Below, one piece after another: positions 1-8,900 of a DNA stretch of 64,000 bases. The stretch is from Amycolatopsis iheyensis. GTDB lineage: Bacteria; Actinomycetota; Actinomycetes; Mycobacteriales; Pseudonocardiaceae. Both the position numbers and the translations under genes were made by a program. The DNA lies in contig NZ_JAMXQV010000002.1 of assembly GCF_024703995.1 (NCBI RefSeq), positions 124,001 through 188,000 of the forward strand, read 5' to 3'. Position 1 is the stretch's first letter. Each line of letters opens with the position of its first letter. Below the pieces are notes generated by a model that worked only from the letters and a program-made list of their open reading frames with translations, did not search any database and was not told the origin of the DNA.

Positions 1-1469
1 CAGGGGAGTGTGCCGACGGCCAGCGAGCCGGCCAGGACCGCGACGATCGCGGCGATCATCGTCGCCGGGGTGCGCTCCATCCGGCTGCCCGTCTCGGGTT
101 CTTCGTCGGTGCCGGGGGTCTTCTCGCCGTCGTCGCGCCGGGGCGGCGTGCCGCGTCCGAAGTAGACACCCAGGCCGGCGCGCAGCACCGCGGCCGCCGT
201 GACCGCGGTGACGACGACGAACACCGCCACCAGCCAGCCGTACCCGGTGTGCTCGAGCGCGTGCTCGGCGACGTCCTTGCCGAACGCGACGCCGAACGGC
301 GGCAACCCGGCCAGCACCAATGCCGCCAGCACGAACAGCCCACCTTCGAGGCGGGAATGCCCGCACCTGCCGAACAGCTCGTCCTCGTCGACGCTGCCGT
401 AGCGGTCCATCAGGACGCCGACCAGGAGGAACAGCGCGGCCTTGGCGCCGGCGTGCCCGGCCACCGCCAGCAGGAACCCCGTGCTCGCTGCACCATCGGC
501 GGCCGCCAGGCCGCACAGGAACAGCCCGGTGTGCGCGATGGTCGAGTAGGCCAGCAGCCGTTTCAGGTGCCGCTGGGTGAAGCAGAGGACGGCGCCGAGC
601 AGCGCGCTGCCGAGCCCGAGCACTAGCAGCACCCGGGCGAACAGGCCGTCGTCGAGCACTCCGCCGAACACCGTCTGCCGCACCCGCAGCACCCCGTAGG
701 TCCCCAGCTCGACCATGACGCCGGAGAACAGCACGCACACCGGGGTCGGCGCGACTGCGTGCGCGTCGGCGAGCCAGAAGTGGAACGGCACCGCCGCGGC
801 CTTCACCAGCAGGCCGGTGCAGACGAGCACGAACGCGGCGAGCACCAGCGCGTCGGCGGGCTTCCCGTCGAGGGCGACCCCGAGCTGTGCCAGCCCGAGC
901 TGCCCGCCGCGGGCGTAGAGCAGGCCGATGCCCATCAGCGTGAAGTACGCGCCGAGGGAGTTCACGACCCCGAAGTTCAGGGCGCCCTGGACCGAGTCGG
1001 CCTCCTCGATCCGGTACCCGGTGAGCGCGTAGGCGACCCCGCTCATCAGCTCGAAGAACACGAAGAGGGTGAACAGGTCCCCGGTGAGCAGGAAGCCGAG
1101 CATGCCGGTCAGGAACAGCAGCATCATCGCGTGGTAGCGGGCGTCGACGGCGGCGAAGTAGCGCCAGCTGTAGACGAGCGCGCACGTCGTCAGGAACGAG
1201 GCCAGCAGCGCCAGCGTCGTGTTCAGCCCGTCGGCGGCCAGGACGATGCCCAGCGACCGCGCGCCGTCGGGCCGGTGCCCGCCCGGCCAGCTGACCACGC
1301 GGCCGTGCTGGACGGCCGCGAGCAGCACCGCCGTCAGGACCGTGACGGCGAGCGCGGCGGCGGTCGCGACGACGTCGGCCACCACGCGCGGCAATTTCAC
1401 GCCCAGGCCGAGGAGCACGCACGCGGCCAGCAGCGGCACGGCGACGACGAGGGCCGGGAGGACGTTCAT
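1..1469 (-). CDS. mnhD: Mrp/Mnh antiporter subunit D (ND5/ND2-like), partial
   Basis: Proton-translocating, Complex I-like membrane subunit of the Mrp Na+(K+)/H+ antiporter. The frame opens with ATG at 1469 and stays open to the left edge (about 489 codons), so the C terminus is missing. The translation begins [14 protein letters not shown] and is a chain of hydrophobic helices with typical proton_antipo_M features: [15 protein letters not shown], a lysine-bearing helix [19 protein letters not shown] and [15 protein letters not shown]. It begins 4 bp after the mnhC stop, so it is co-translated with the upstream Mrp genes. A second ND5-like subunit (MnhA) is not seen; it may lie beyond the edge, or the cluster may be of a type lacking it in this position. 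Confidence 0.93.
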   Translation of the reverse strand, partial: MNVLPALVVAVPLLAACVLLGLGVKLPRVVADVVATAAALAVTVLTAVLLAAVQHGRVVSWPGGHRPDGARSLGIVLAADGLNTTLALLASFLTTCALVYSWRYFAAVDARYHAMMLLFLTGMLGFLLTGDLFTLFVFFELMSGVAYALTGYRIEEADSVQGALNFGVVNSLGAYFTLMGIGLLYARGGQLGLAQLGVALDGKPADALVLAAFVLVCTGLLVKAAAVPFHFWLADAHAVAPTPVCVLFSGVMVELGTYGVLRVRQTVFGGVLDDGLFARVLLVLGLGSALLGAVLCFTQRHLKRLLAYSTIAHTGLFLCGLAAADGAASTGFLLAVAGHAGAKAALFLLVGVLMDRYGSVDEDELFGRCGHSRLEGGLFVLAALVLAGLPPFGVAFGKDVAEHALEHTGYGWLVAVFVVVTAVTAAAVLRAGLGVYFGRGTPPRRDDGEKTPGTDEEPETGSRMERTPATMIAAIVAVLAGSLAVGTLP

Positions 1470-1473
1470 GCCT

Positions 1474-1818
1474 TCAGCCGCGCAGGGCGCGGAGCTCGTC
1501 GGGGTCGACTGTCCCGTGGCGCTTGGCGATCTGGATCGTCAGTGCCAGCAGGACCGCGGTGATGGTCGCGGACACCACGATGTCGGTCAGCGTCATCGCC
1601 TGCACCATCGGGTCGACCACCGGCTGCCGCTGGTCCTGGCCGACGATCGGCGCGCCCGCCTGGTCCTGGTAGCCGATCCCGAGCAGCAGCACGTACGTCC
1701 CGGCCTGCGCGACGGAGAGGGAGACAACGGTGTGCACGAGGTGGCGGCTGCGCACGATGCCGACCGCGCCGATCAGCAGCAGCCACCCGGCGACGCCGTA
1801 ACAGGCCAGGCCGACCAT
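1474..1818 (-). CDS. mnhC: Mrp/Mnh antiporter subunit C (NuoK-like)
   Basis: 114-residue membrane protein starting [15 protein letters not shown], with three predicted helices, the size and pattern of MnhC/MrpC (NuoK homologues). NuoK-like features include the [19 protein letters not shown] helix and a C-terminal [19 protein letters not shown] helix. The ATG at 1818 overlaps the mnhB stop by one base (TGATG), and mnhD follows after 4 bp, so it belongs to the Mrp operon. It would form part of the ion-translocating membrane arm. A much longer in-frame ORF extends upstream but runs antisense-like through mnhB; the coupled ATG is the credible start. Confidence 0.93.
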   Translation of the reverse strand: MVGLACYGVAGWLLLIGAVGIVRSRHLVHTVVSLSVAQAGTYVLLLGIGYQDQAGAPIVGQDQRQPVVDPMVQAMTLTDIVVSATITAVLLALTIQIAKRHGTVDPDELRALRG

Positions 1819-2549
1819 CAGGTCTCCGCCGGGATCAGGGCCTGGCCGAGGAACTGGGCCAGCAGCACGACGAGCCCGGCCGCGACCTCGATCCCGACGA
1901 GCACGCTGAGCACCGGCACGGTGCCGGCCGAGAGCAGCGAGCCGAACTCGCCGAACGGCAGCACGTTGGCCAGGAACGCCCCGCCGGCGAGCAGCCCGGC
2001 GAGCCCGGTGACGACGTAGAGCCCGGTGGCCGCGGCTTCGGCGTACTCGCACCAGTCGATCGGGCGCAGCCGCGCCAGCGCCGGGTAGCTGCCGGAGATG
2101 TAGAGCAGGTGCCAGCCGGTGGCCAGCACGACCCCGCCCTGGAACCCGCCGCCGGGGGTGAGGTGGCCGTGCACCACGACGTCGATGCCGAGCAGGAGCG
2201 TCACGGGGAGCATCAGGTAGCCGGCGAACTTGACCACGGGCATGACGGTGCCGTGCTGGGGGCCGATCCGCTGTCGCTCCTCTTTGGACGGTTGCAGCAG
2301 GGACAGCGCGCCGACGACCGCCGCGGCGACGATCGTCTCCTCGCCGAGCGTGTCCAGCGCACGCAGGTCGAAGTTGACCGACGACACCAGGTTCGGCGTC
2401 GCGTGCGCGAGCGCGGCGGGCAGCGCGAGGTCGCGGTAGGCGTGCAGGGCCCCGCCGAACTCCGGCATCCGCAGGAACGCCGTCACCAGCAGCACGGCCA
2501 CGCCGAGCGCGCCGGCGGCGCACAACCAGGTCCGGGTCCGCAGCGTCAT
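1818..2549 (-). CDS. mnhB: MbhE-MnhB fusion subunit of Mrp antiporter
   Basis: 243 residues, about 100 more than a stand-alone MrpB. The N-terminal part (roughly 1-100) carries the MbhE-like signature VNFDLRALDTLGEE, normally found at the C terminus of large MnhA proteins. The rest is a MnhB domain (GTVMPVVKFAGYLMLPV, HGHLTPGGGFQGGVVLA) with four or five helices. The ATG at 2549 overlaps the MbhD stop (ATGA). With the separate MbhD gene upstream, this shows that the parts usually fused to the C terminus of MnhA are here redistributed between two small genes. Confidence 0.92.
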   Translation of the reverse strand: MTLRTRTWLCAAGALGVAVLLVTAFLRMPEFGGALHAYRDLALPAALAHATPNLVSSVNFDLRALDTLGEETIVAAAVVGALSLLQPSKEERQRIGPQHGTVMPVVKFAGYLMLPVTLLLGIDVVVHGHLTPGGGFQGGVVLATGWHLLYISGSYPALARLRPIDWCEYAEAAATGLYVVTGLAGLLAGGAFLANVLPFGEFGSLLSAGTVPVLSVLVGIEVAAGLVVLLAQFLGQALIPAET

Positions 2550-2782
2550 CGCTTGCCCACCTTCCGGATGGTGAGCAGCACCAGCAGCGGCACCACGGCG
2601 GAGCCGACGGCCAGCTCGGACAGCGCGACGTCCGGCGCCTGGAGCGCGACGAACAGCAGCGTCAGGCACAGGCTGAACAACGACAGCGTGATCGCCTGCC
2701 GCCGCGGGTCCGGGGTGGCCACCACCGCGAACCCCGCGACGGCGACGAACGCGAGGGCGACCAGCAGTACGACGGTCCTCAC
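2546..2782 (-). CDS. MbhD-like (DUF4040) Mrp subunit
   Basis: 78-residue, three-helix membrane protein starting with GTG (MRTVVLLVALAFVAV). It contains APDVALSELAVGSAVVPLLVLLTIR, the typical MbhD/DUF4040 pattern with a buried acidic residue that is normally part of large MnhA. It overlaps mnhG upstream (GTGA) and mnhB downstream (ATGA), so it is tightly coupled in the operon. It presumably contributes to the proton path between the hydrophilic edge and the ND5-like subunits, as in Mbh/Mrp complexes (family knowledge). Confidence 0.88.
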   Translation of the reverse strand: MRTVVLLVALAFVAVAGFAVVATPDPRRQAITLSLFSLCLTLLFVALQAPDVALSELAVGSAVVPLLVLLTIRKVGKR

Positions 2783-3072
2783 GACGGCAGGTCCTCGTCG
2801 ATGACGCCCTGCCGCTCGGCTTCGACGCGGCCGAGGCCGGACTGCAGCACCGGGCCGGTCGCCGCGAGCAGCACGACGGTGAGCAGGATGGCCGCGGAGC
2901 CGAGGTTCCAGCCGTTGGCCAGGGCGAGCCCGATCCCGACGAGCGGCGCGCCGAGGGTGGTCACCGGCGCCAGCAGGTGCAGTCGGTTGAGCAGCGTGCG
3001 GGCCCGCAGCATGGTCACCGCCGAGAGCACGACGACGGCGACCCCGGCGAACACCAGGACGTGCGCGATCAC
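2779..3072 (-). CDS. mnhG: Mrp/Mnh antiporter subunit G
   Basis: 97-residue PhaG/MnhG-type subunit with three helices. The signature segment is TMLRARTLLNRLHLLAPVTT followed by a glycine-rich helix. The start is GTG at 3072, overlapping the mnhF stop by 4 bp (GTGA), and the end overlaps the MbhD start in the same way. It belongs to the E-F-G trio that completes Mrp complexes. No regulatory signal is seen inside the operon. Confidence 0.92.
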   Translation of the reverse strand: MIAHVLVFAGVAVVVLSAVTMLRARTLLNRLHLLAPVTTLGAPLVGIGLALANGWNLGSAAILLTVVLLAATGPVLQSGLGRVEAERQGVIDEDLPS

Positions 3073-3323
3073 CGCGTCGTCCCCAGCAGCCGGATGAACA
3101 CGAGCGTGCCGGCGAAGGCCAACACGGTGAGCGTCAGGGGCAGGATCACCGCGCTCGACGGGCCGTAGGCCTGCACGAGCAGCAGGAGCGTGAGCACGGT
3201 GACCGGGCCGGCGAGCAGCAGCCCGGCGAGGCGCGCGAGGGCGTCACCCCGGGCGGCCAGCCACAGCGCGGGGCCAAGACCGCCCACCATCAGCAGCACG
3301 GCCGCGACCAGCCAGCCGGTCAC
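3069..3323 (-). CDS. mnhF: Mrp/Mnh antiporter subunit F
   Basis: 84 residues with three helices. The region QAYGPSSAVILPLTLTVLAF matches MnhF/PhaF proteins. GTG start at 3323 overlapping the mnhE stop (GTGA); the end overlaps mnhG. It is an accessory membrane subunit of the multisubunit cation:proton antiporter used for Na+ and alkaline-pH tolerance. Assignment rests on family pattern, size and position between E and G. Confidence 0.9.
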   Translation of the reverse strand: MTGWLVAAVLLMVGGLGPALWLAARGDALARLAGLLLAGPVTVLTLLLLVQAYGPSSAVILPLTLTVLAFAGTLVFIRLLGTTR

Positions 3324-3796
3324 CGCCGCACCTCGTCGAGCACGCGCGAATCGCCGTCGAGCAGCCGGTGGACGACCAGGTCGTCGGGGCTCGCGACGAC
3401 CATGGTGCCGGGGGTGCAGCCGATGACGACGGCCGCGGCGGCCGCGCGAGCGTCGTGCACGGCCTCGGGTTCGCCGGGCAGGCGAACGGTGTCGAACCGG
3501 CCCGCGCGCGGGTGCCGCACGACCTTCACCAGGGCCAGAGCCGATTCACGGACGGCCGTCCAGGGGAGGGTGAGCAGCCAGCGCACCCACCGGATGCGAA
3601 ACCGCCAGGCGCCACCGACGGCGCGGCGAGCAGCACGGGCGGCGAAGGCGCACAGCAGCCCGGCCACGGCCGCGACCGCGATTTCGGGCAGCGACGGCGT
3701 CGAGAGCGTCAGCACCCACAGGCCGGTCAGGCCCAGCCACCACGGCAGCACCTCGAGCAACACCAGGGCCGGGTACCCCGCGTCCGGGGCCGTCAA
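3320..3796 (-). CDS. mnhE: Mrp/Mnh antiporter subunit E
   Basis: 158 residues, the usual MnhE length. Two or three hydrophobic helices come first, then the conserved cytosolic region (ALVKVVRHPRAGRFDTVRLPG ... VIGCTPGTMVVASPDDLVVHRL), which is the MnhE/DUF68 signature. The only plausible start in this frame is TTG at 3796, 7 bp after the stop of the CPA1 antiporter gene; no strong Shine-Dalgarno is visible, so translation is probably coupled. It is the first gene of the Mrp set proper. Confidence 0.9.
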   Translation of the reverse strand: MTAPDAGYPALVLLEVLPWWLGLTGLWVLTLSTPSLPEIAVAAVAGLLCAFAARAARRAVGGAWRFRIRWVRWLLTLPWTAVRESALALVKVVRHPRAGRFDTVRLPGEPEAVHDARAAAAAVVIGCTPGTMVVASPDDLVVHRLLDGDSRVLDEVRR

Positions 3797-3803
3797 CCGG
3801 GGG

Positions 3804-5063
3804 TCAGTGGGCGGGCAGGTGGCCGCCCATCCGTTCGATCCGCTGGATGGCCGGCTCCGCGAGGATGCCGTGGACCAGCACCGACGCGGCGACAGCCAGG
3901 GCGCCGACCCGCCAAAGCACGTCCTGCTGCGGCACCGGCAGCCGGTTGAGCGCGTAGGCGAGGTAGTACAGCGTCCCGATCCCGCGGACGCCGAAGAACG
4001 CGATCGCCAGCGTCGCCGGTCTGCCTGCCGACGAGCCGAGCAGGGACACCCAGCCGACCAGCGGCCGCACCACCAGCACCGCGACGACCGCGATCACCAC
4101 TTCGAGTGGCCGCAGACCGCGCAGCAGCCCGTCGCCGATGGCGAGCCCGAGCCCCAGCAGCGCGAGCGGGACGAACAGCCGTTCCAGCTGGTGGCCGAAG
4201 GCGTGCAGGACGCCGTGGTAGTCGTGCGAACGCTCCTGGGCACGCACGCACACCGCCGCGACGAACACGGCGACGAACCCGTTCCCGTGGGCGACTTCCG
4301 CCAGCGCGTAGGGCAGGAAGGCCAGGGAGAGCAGCACCAGCCCGTCCCCGTACTCGGCCAGCCGCAGCCGGTCCGACGACGTCCGGAAGATCGCCCAGCC
4401 GAGCAGCCGCCCGGTGAGCAGGCCGAGCACGACGCCGACCGCGAGCGGCAGCAGCAGGTCCACCAGCACCCAGCCGACGTCCAGCTCCGGCTCGCTGCCC
4501 GCCAGCGCCAGCCCGAGCAGGACGAACGGCATGGTCAGGCCGTCGTTGAGCCCGGCCTCGGTGGTCAGCGTGAAGCGGATTTCGTTGTCCCTGGCCAGTT
4601 CCGGCTCGACGTCCGGGTGCGGGACGCCGATGTCGCCCGCCAGCACCGGGTCCGTGGGTGCCAGCGCCGAGGCGAGCAGCAGCGCCACCCCCGGCGCGAG
4701 CGCGAGCCACCAGTACCCGAGCGCGGCGATGGCGAGGATCGACAACGGCATGGTCAGCGCGAGCAGCCGCCACGTCGAGCCCCAGCGCTTCGGGCCGAAC
4801 GGGCGGTCGACCGACAGGCCGGCCCCGGCGAGCGCGACGAGAATGCCCAGCTGGGTGAACGACTCGACGCCGTGCAGGTGCGACGCGGGGTCGCTCCAGC
4901 CGTTGCCGTAGGGGGCGGGCAGGGGCAACAGGCCGAGCACGATCCCGGCGACCAGCATCACCAGCGGCACCGAAAACGGCCGGTCGGCGACCAGTTTCGG
5001 CACGATCGCCGCGGCCAGGGCGAGCAGGCCCGCCACACCGAACAGCACCGTCAACGACGACAA
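3804..5063 (-). CDS. CPA1-type cation:proton antiporter
   Basis: 419-residue Na+(K+)/H+ exchanger with about 12-13 helices. Two antiporter motifs are visible: APTDPVLAGDIG in the middle and TTEAGLNDGLTMPF, the conserved E..ND helix of NhaP/CPA1 proteins. Start chosen: TTG at 5063, 5 bp after a good GGAGG; a longer upstream frame lacks membrane character and is rejected. It leads into the Mrp genes with 7 bp spacing, so one transcript probably carries a single-subunit and a multisubunit antiporter together, suggesting a joint role in cation and pH homeostasis. A NhaP or KefB-like label would fit equally well. Confidence 0.9.
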   Translation of the reverse strand: MSSLTVLFGVAGLLALAAAIVPKLVADRPFSVPLVMLVAGIVLGLLPLPAPYGNGWSDPASHLHGVESFTQLGILVALAGAGLSVDRPFGPKRWGSTWRLLALTMPLSILAIAALGYWWLALAPGVALLLASALAPTDPVLAGDIGVPHPDVEPELARDNEIRFTLTTEAGLNDGLTMPFVLLGLALAGSEPELDVGWVLVDLLLPLAVGVVLGLLTGRLLGWAIFRTSSDRLRLAEYGDGLVLLSLAFLPYALAEVAHGNGFVAVFVAAVCVRAQERSHDYHGVLHAFGHQLERLFVPLALLGLGLAIGDGLLRGLRPLEVVIAVVAVLVVRPLVGWVSLLGSSAGRPATLAIAFFGVRGIGTLYYLAYALNRLPVPQQDVLWRVGALAVAASVLVHGILAEPAIQRIERMGGHLPAH

Positions 5064-5234
5064 AGGTTCCTCCCACCCGCTCGTGCCTCGCCACTCGGGC
5101 GCGCGGGTGCCGGCCGAGCGTGAACCGGGTGCCGCCGCTGCGCTGTCCCCCGTCGATGCGCGTAGCGTGGCCAGGAGGTGCGCCGCGCCCGGAGTTCCCG
5201 GTGGTGCGCGCGGTGAAACCGGCGAGGAGGCGGC

Positions 5235-5579
5235 GTGACGGCGGCGAACGGGGCCGGTCGGCCCTGCCGGTTCTGCGGCACGGTCCGCGGCCCGCGGGTC
5301 CCCGGCAAGGCCGGGCCGATCTGCCTGGAGTGCGTGCGGACCGGGCTGCGGGTGGTCGGCGACGGCGCGGACCGCGAAACCACCGGCGGCGACGTGCTGG
5401 CGGCGGTGACCTCGCCGCTGGCCGCGGTGTGCGAGTTCTGCGGCCGCCGGGAGCGGCGGACGTTCCTGGGCCTGCGCCGCCCGCTGCTGCGCGTCGACTG
5501 CGCCGCGCGGGACGCGGTGATCTGCGCGGACTGCCTGGACCACGCGGGCGACGTGCTCAACGTCGCGCTGCGTCACTGA
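5235..5579 (+). CDS. Double ClpX-type zinc-finger protein
   Basis: 114 residues with two C4 zinc-ribbon motifs: CRFCG ... CLECV near residues 11-34 and CEFCGRRER ... CADC near 66-98, both resembling the ClpX zinc-binding domain. No ATPase part is present. GTG start at 5235 preceded by GGAGG. A second protein with a single such finger is encoded at 21936. The role is unknown; stand-alone ClpX zinc fingers may act in dimerisation or adaptor binding (inference). It diverges from the antiporter operon across about 170 bp with nothing distinctive. Confidence 0.8.
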   Translation: MTAANGAGRPCRFCGTVRGPRVPGKAGPICLECVRTGLRVVGDGADRETTGGDVLAAVTSPLAAVCEFCGRRERRTFLGLRRPLLRVDCAARDAVICADCLDHAGDVLNVALRH

Positions 5580-5615
5580 CGTCAGTTCGAGGAAAACCCG
5601 CGACCGCAGTTGAAG

Positions 5616-5698
5616 CGCCCCAATGTGGCCTTCGGTGCGTGAGACGCACCGAAGGCCACATTGGGTGCGTCAGACGCAACCAAGGCCACATTGGGGCG
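5616..5698. repeat. Nested intergenic palindromic repeat
   Basis: Between two convergent genes, the core CCAATGTGGCC occurs three times in alternating orientation. Positions 5621-5640 and 5644-5663 form a perfect 20-bp inverted repeat around a 3-base loop. The outer arms 5616-5632 and 5682-5698 also pair. The element can fold two alternative long hairpins and could act as a bidirectional terminator. It looks like a dispersed palindromic repeat; copy number in the genome cannot be judged here. Confidence 0.85.
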
Positions 5699-5709
5699 CA
5701 GTCAGCTGG

Positions 5710-5919
5710 TCACGCCCGAGCCGTGAACACGTACGAACCCGCGGGCACGAAGTACGTCCCCGCGCCCGACGGCACCGCCTGCGCCGGCGCGGCGACCGAG
5801 CCCGGCTGGGACGTCGGCACCTGCACCGTGGCCGAAGCGCCGACCGGGACCGTCACCCGCAACGTCAGCTGGCCGCCCGAGACGGACCAGTCGCTGACCG
5901 CGTTGCCGTACGGCGTCTC
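5710..5919 (-). pseudogene. In-frame continuation of the GH78 gene after an amber codon
   Basis: Directly after the TAG at 5922-5920 the same frame continues for 69 codons to TGA at 5712-5710. It encodes a sequence (ETPYGNAVSDWSVSGG ... VTVPVGASATVQVP) that is the expected C-terminal beta-sandwich of GH78 rhamnosidases. The codon before ETPYG is normally aromatic, so TAC or TAT to TAG is the simplest change. This is either a true nonsense mutation or a base-call error. As drawn it would not be translated without readthrough. Confidence 0.8.
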
Positions 5920-8900
5920 CTACGCCGACTTCGCCGACGTCAACCCGCCACCCGGCTGCGGCGCGATGCGCAGTGCCGCGTATCCGGGGGACGCCGGGGA
6001 GAGCCCGCCCACCGAGCGGTAGAGGAAGTCGCCCACCGAGCCGAGACCGTAGTGGTTGAACGAGTTCATGCCCGGGTCGTTGAACGAGCCGTCGGGCTTG
6101 ATGCCGTCCCAGCGCTCCCAGATCGTCGTCGCGCCGTGGCCGATCATGTAGCCCCAGCCGGGGAAGCCCGGCTGCAGCAGCACCTGGTACGCGACGTCGG
6201 CGTGGCCGTGCGCGGCCAGCACCGGCAGCAGGTTCTCCACACCGAGGAACCCGACGCTCAGGTGCCCACCGGCCGCCGCGACCCGAGCCGCCAGCTTGTC
6301 CGCCGCCGGCTGCACCCGTGAAGCCGGCAGCAGCCCGAACGCCAGCGCCAGCACGTAGCCCGCCTGAGAACCCGCACCCACCGTGCCGTCGGCCTGCGAA
6401 AAGCGCGAAGTGAACGCCGCCCCGACCTGGTCGGCCAACGTCCCGTACTTCGTGGCCTCGGTGGTGTGCCCGGTGGCCGCGGCCATCCGCGACACCAGCC
6501 GTGACGACCACGCGAAGAACGCCGTCGAGATCAGGTCCTGCGCGGTGTTGTCGTTGACGTTGAGCCAGTCGCCGTAGGTCTGGTGGTCGCGGATCAGGTC
6601 GGCGCCCGACGTCGAGCGCAGGTACTCGACCCACTTCACCATCGCGGCGAAGTGCTCGTCGATCACGCCGGTGTCGCCGTAGCGCTGCCACAGGGTGTAG
6701 GGCACGATGACGCCCGCGTCACCCCAGCCCGCGGTGCCCGAACCGCTCAGCACACCCGGCGCGACGTCGGTGAACGACCCGTCGTCGTGTTGCGCGTCGA
6801 CCAGGTCGTCGCTGAACTTGCCGAGGAAGTTCGCGACGTCGAGGTTGAACGTCGACGTGCCGGCGAAGATCCCGATGTCCCCGGTCCAGCCGAGCCGCTC
6901 GTCGCGCTGCGGGCAGTCGCTCGGCACCGACAGCATGTTCGAGCGCTCACCCCACAGGATGTTGTGCTGCAGCTGGTTCACCAGCGCGTTCGACGACGTG
7001 AAGGTGCCGGTCTGCGCGCCGGAGGTCCACATCGCACGCCCGGTCAACGTCGCCGCGGTCGGCGCCGACGGCAGCCCGGTCAGCTCGACGTACCGGTAGC
7101 CGTGCACGGTGAACCGCGGTTCGTACGTCTCGGCGCTCCCGGTGCCGGCGAGGGTGAACCGGTCGGTGGCCTGCGCCGCCCGGAGGTTCGTCGTGTAGAT
7201 CGTGCCGTCGGGGTTGAGCACCTCGGCGTGGCGCATGGTGACCGTGGTGCCGGCCGGGCCGGTCACCGAAAGCCGGTTCCAGCCGCTGAAGTTCTGGCCC
7301 AGGTCCGCGACCCACACGCCCGGCTTCGGCTGCGTCCACGACACCGGCTCGAACTCCTGCTGCACCGTGACGCCGTTGTCCACTTGGGACACCAGGTTCG
7401 GCTTGGCGCCGGACTTCACCCGCGGCGCCGCCCACCCGCAGTCGTCGAAGCCGGGCCGGTCCCAGCCGCTCGCGAGCCGCGCGTCGTACGTCTCACCCTG
7501 GTAGAGGTCGTCGGCGCGGATCGCGCCGTCGCCGGCCTTCCACGTGGTGTCGGTCGCGACGGTGGTCGACGTCCCGTCGGTGAACGTGAGCTTCAGCTGC
7601 GCCGAATACCACGGCTCGGTCCCGTACTTCTGGCTGCCGGCGATGCCGATGCTGCCGGCGTACCAGCCGTTGCCGACCAGCGCGCCGAGGACGTTCTCGC
7701 CGCCGCGGATCTGCTTGGTGACGTCGGAGACGCGGTACTGGACGCGCTTGGCGTAGTCGGTCCAGCCGGGCTCGAGGACCTCGCCGCCGACCTTGGCCCC
7801 GTTGAGGTGGGTCTCCTGCAGGCCGAGTGCGGTGGTCAGCAGGCGCGCGCTCGCGACCGGCTTCGAGACGGTGAAGCTCTTGCGCAGCAGGGGAGCGGGG
7901 GCGCTGACAGCGACGTTCGCGCCCCACGGTCCGGTGCCGTAGGCGGCCACCGCCTGGGCCGCGGGCCACGAGCTGTCGTCGAACCCGGTGCGCTGCCAGC
8001 CGTCCGGCCCGCTCCGGTCCGCCTTCCACGAGCCGTCGGTGACCACGGCCGGGCCACCCGGGACGGTCAGCTTCGCGATCATCCCGGCCGGGCTCTGGGT
8101 GGTGTTCTCCGCGCTGACCGCGATGGTGTTCGCGCCGGCCTTCAGGAGGCCGCCGACCTCGACGACGGCGGCGGTCTTCCACGAGTCGGTCACGCGCGGG
8201 GAGTCACTGACCTTCGTGCCGTTGACCCACACGGTGGCGGTGTCGTCGCCGGTGACCACGAGCGTGGCCCTGGCCGGCGCCGCGGCGAGGTCGACGGTCT
8301 TGCGGAAGAAGCGGGTCGACGGCGGGACACCGCCGGCCGGATCGCCTTCCGGGTACCAGACCCAGCTCGCCCCGGCCAGGTCCGGGCCCGCGGTGGCCCG
8401 GCCGAGGAACGCGCCGGTCCACTCGGCGCCCGGGTCGCGCAACGCGGTTTCGAAGCGCTGCACGGCACTCCAGCCACTCTGCCGGCCCTCGCCGTCCCAG
8501 ACCCGGACCTTCCAGGTGTACGCGGTCAGCGACGTCAGCGCGGGGCCGCCGTAAGCGACGTCGGCTTGCTGCGCCGAGGTCACGCGGCCGCTGTCCCAGA
8601 CGTCCTTGCCGGCCGCGGACACCACGACCTGGTACGCCGACTGCCGTTGCTGCGCCGCCGAAGACGCGAGTTTCCAGCCGAACCGGGGCTGGTCGACGCC
8701 GATCGGGTTCACCCGCTGCCCGACCGTCGCGCTCGCGACCGAGAGCGGTGTCTTCGCCGAAGGGCTCGGCGTGACGACCCGGTCACCCCACGGCCCGGTG
8801 CCGTAGGCGCCGAGGTCCGCGGCGGCGGCCCACGTCCCGTCGGCGAAGCCGGGCTGCTCCCAGCCTTCCGCCGCGGTGGTCGCGCTCTTCCAGCCCGGGC

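Noticed and set aside
759..1562. Plus-strand frames across the Mrp operon
   Set aside because: They are antisense to genes with clear membrane-protein character and give hydrophilic Arg/Gln/Glu-rich shadows.
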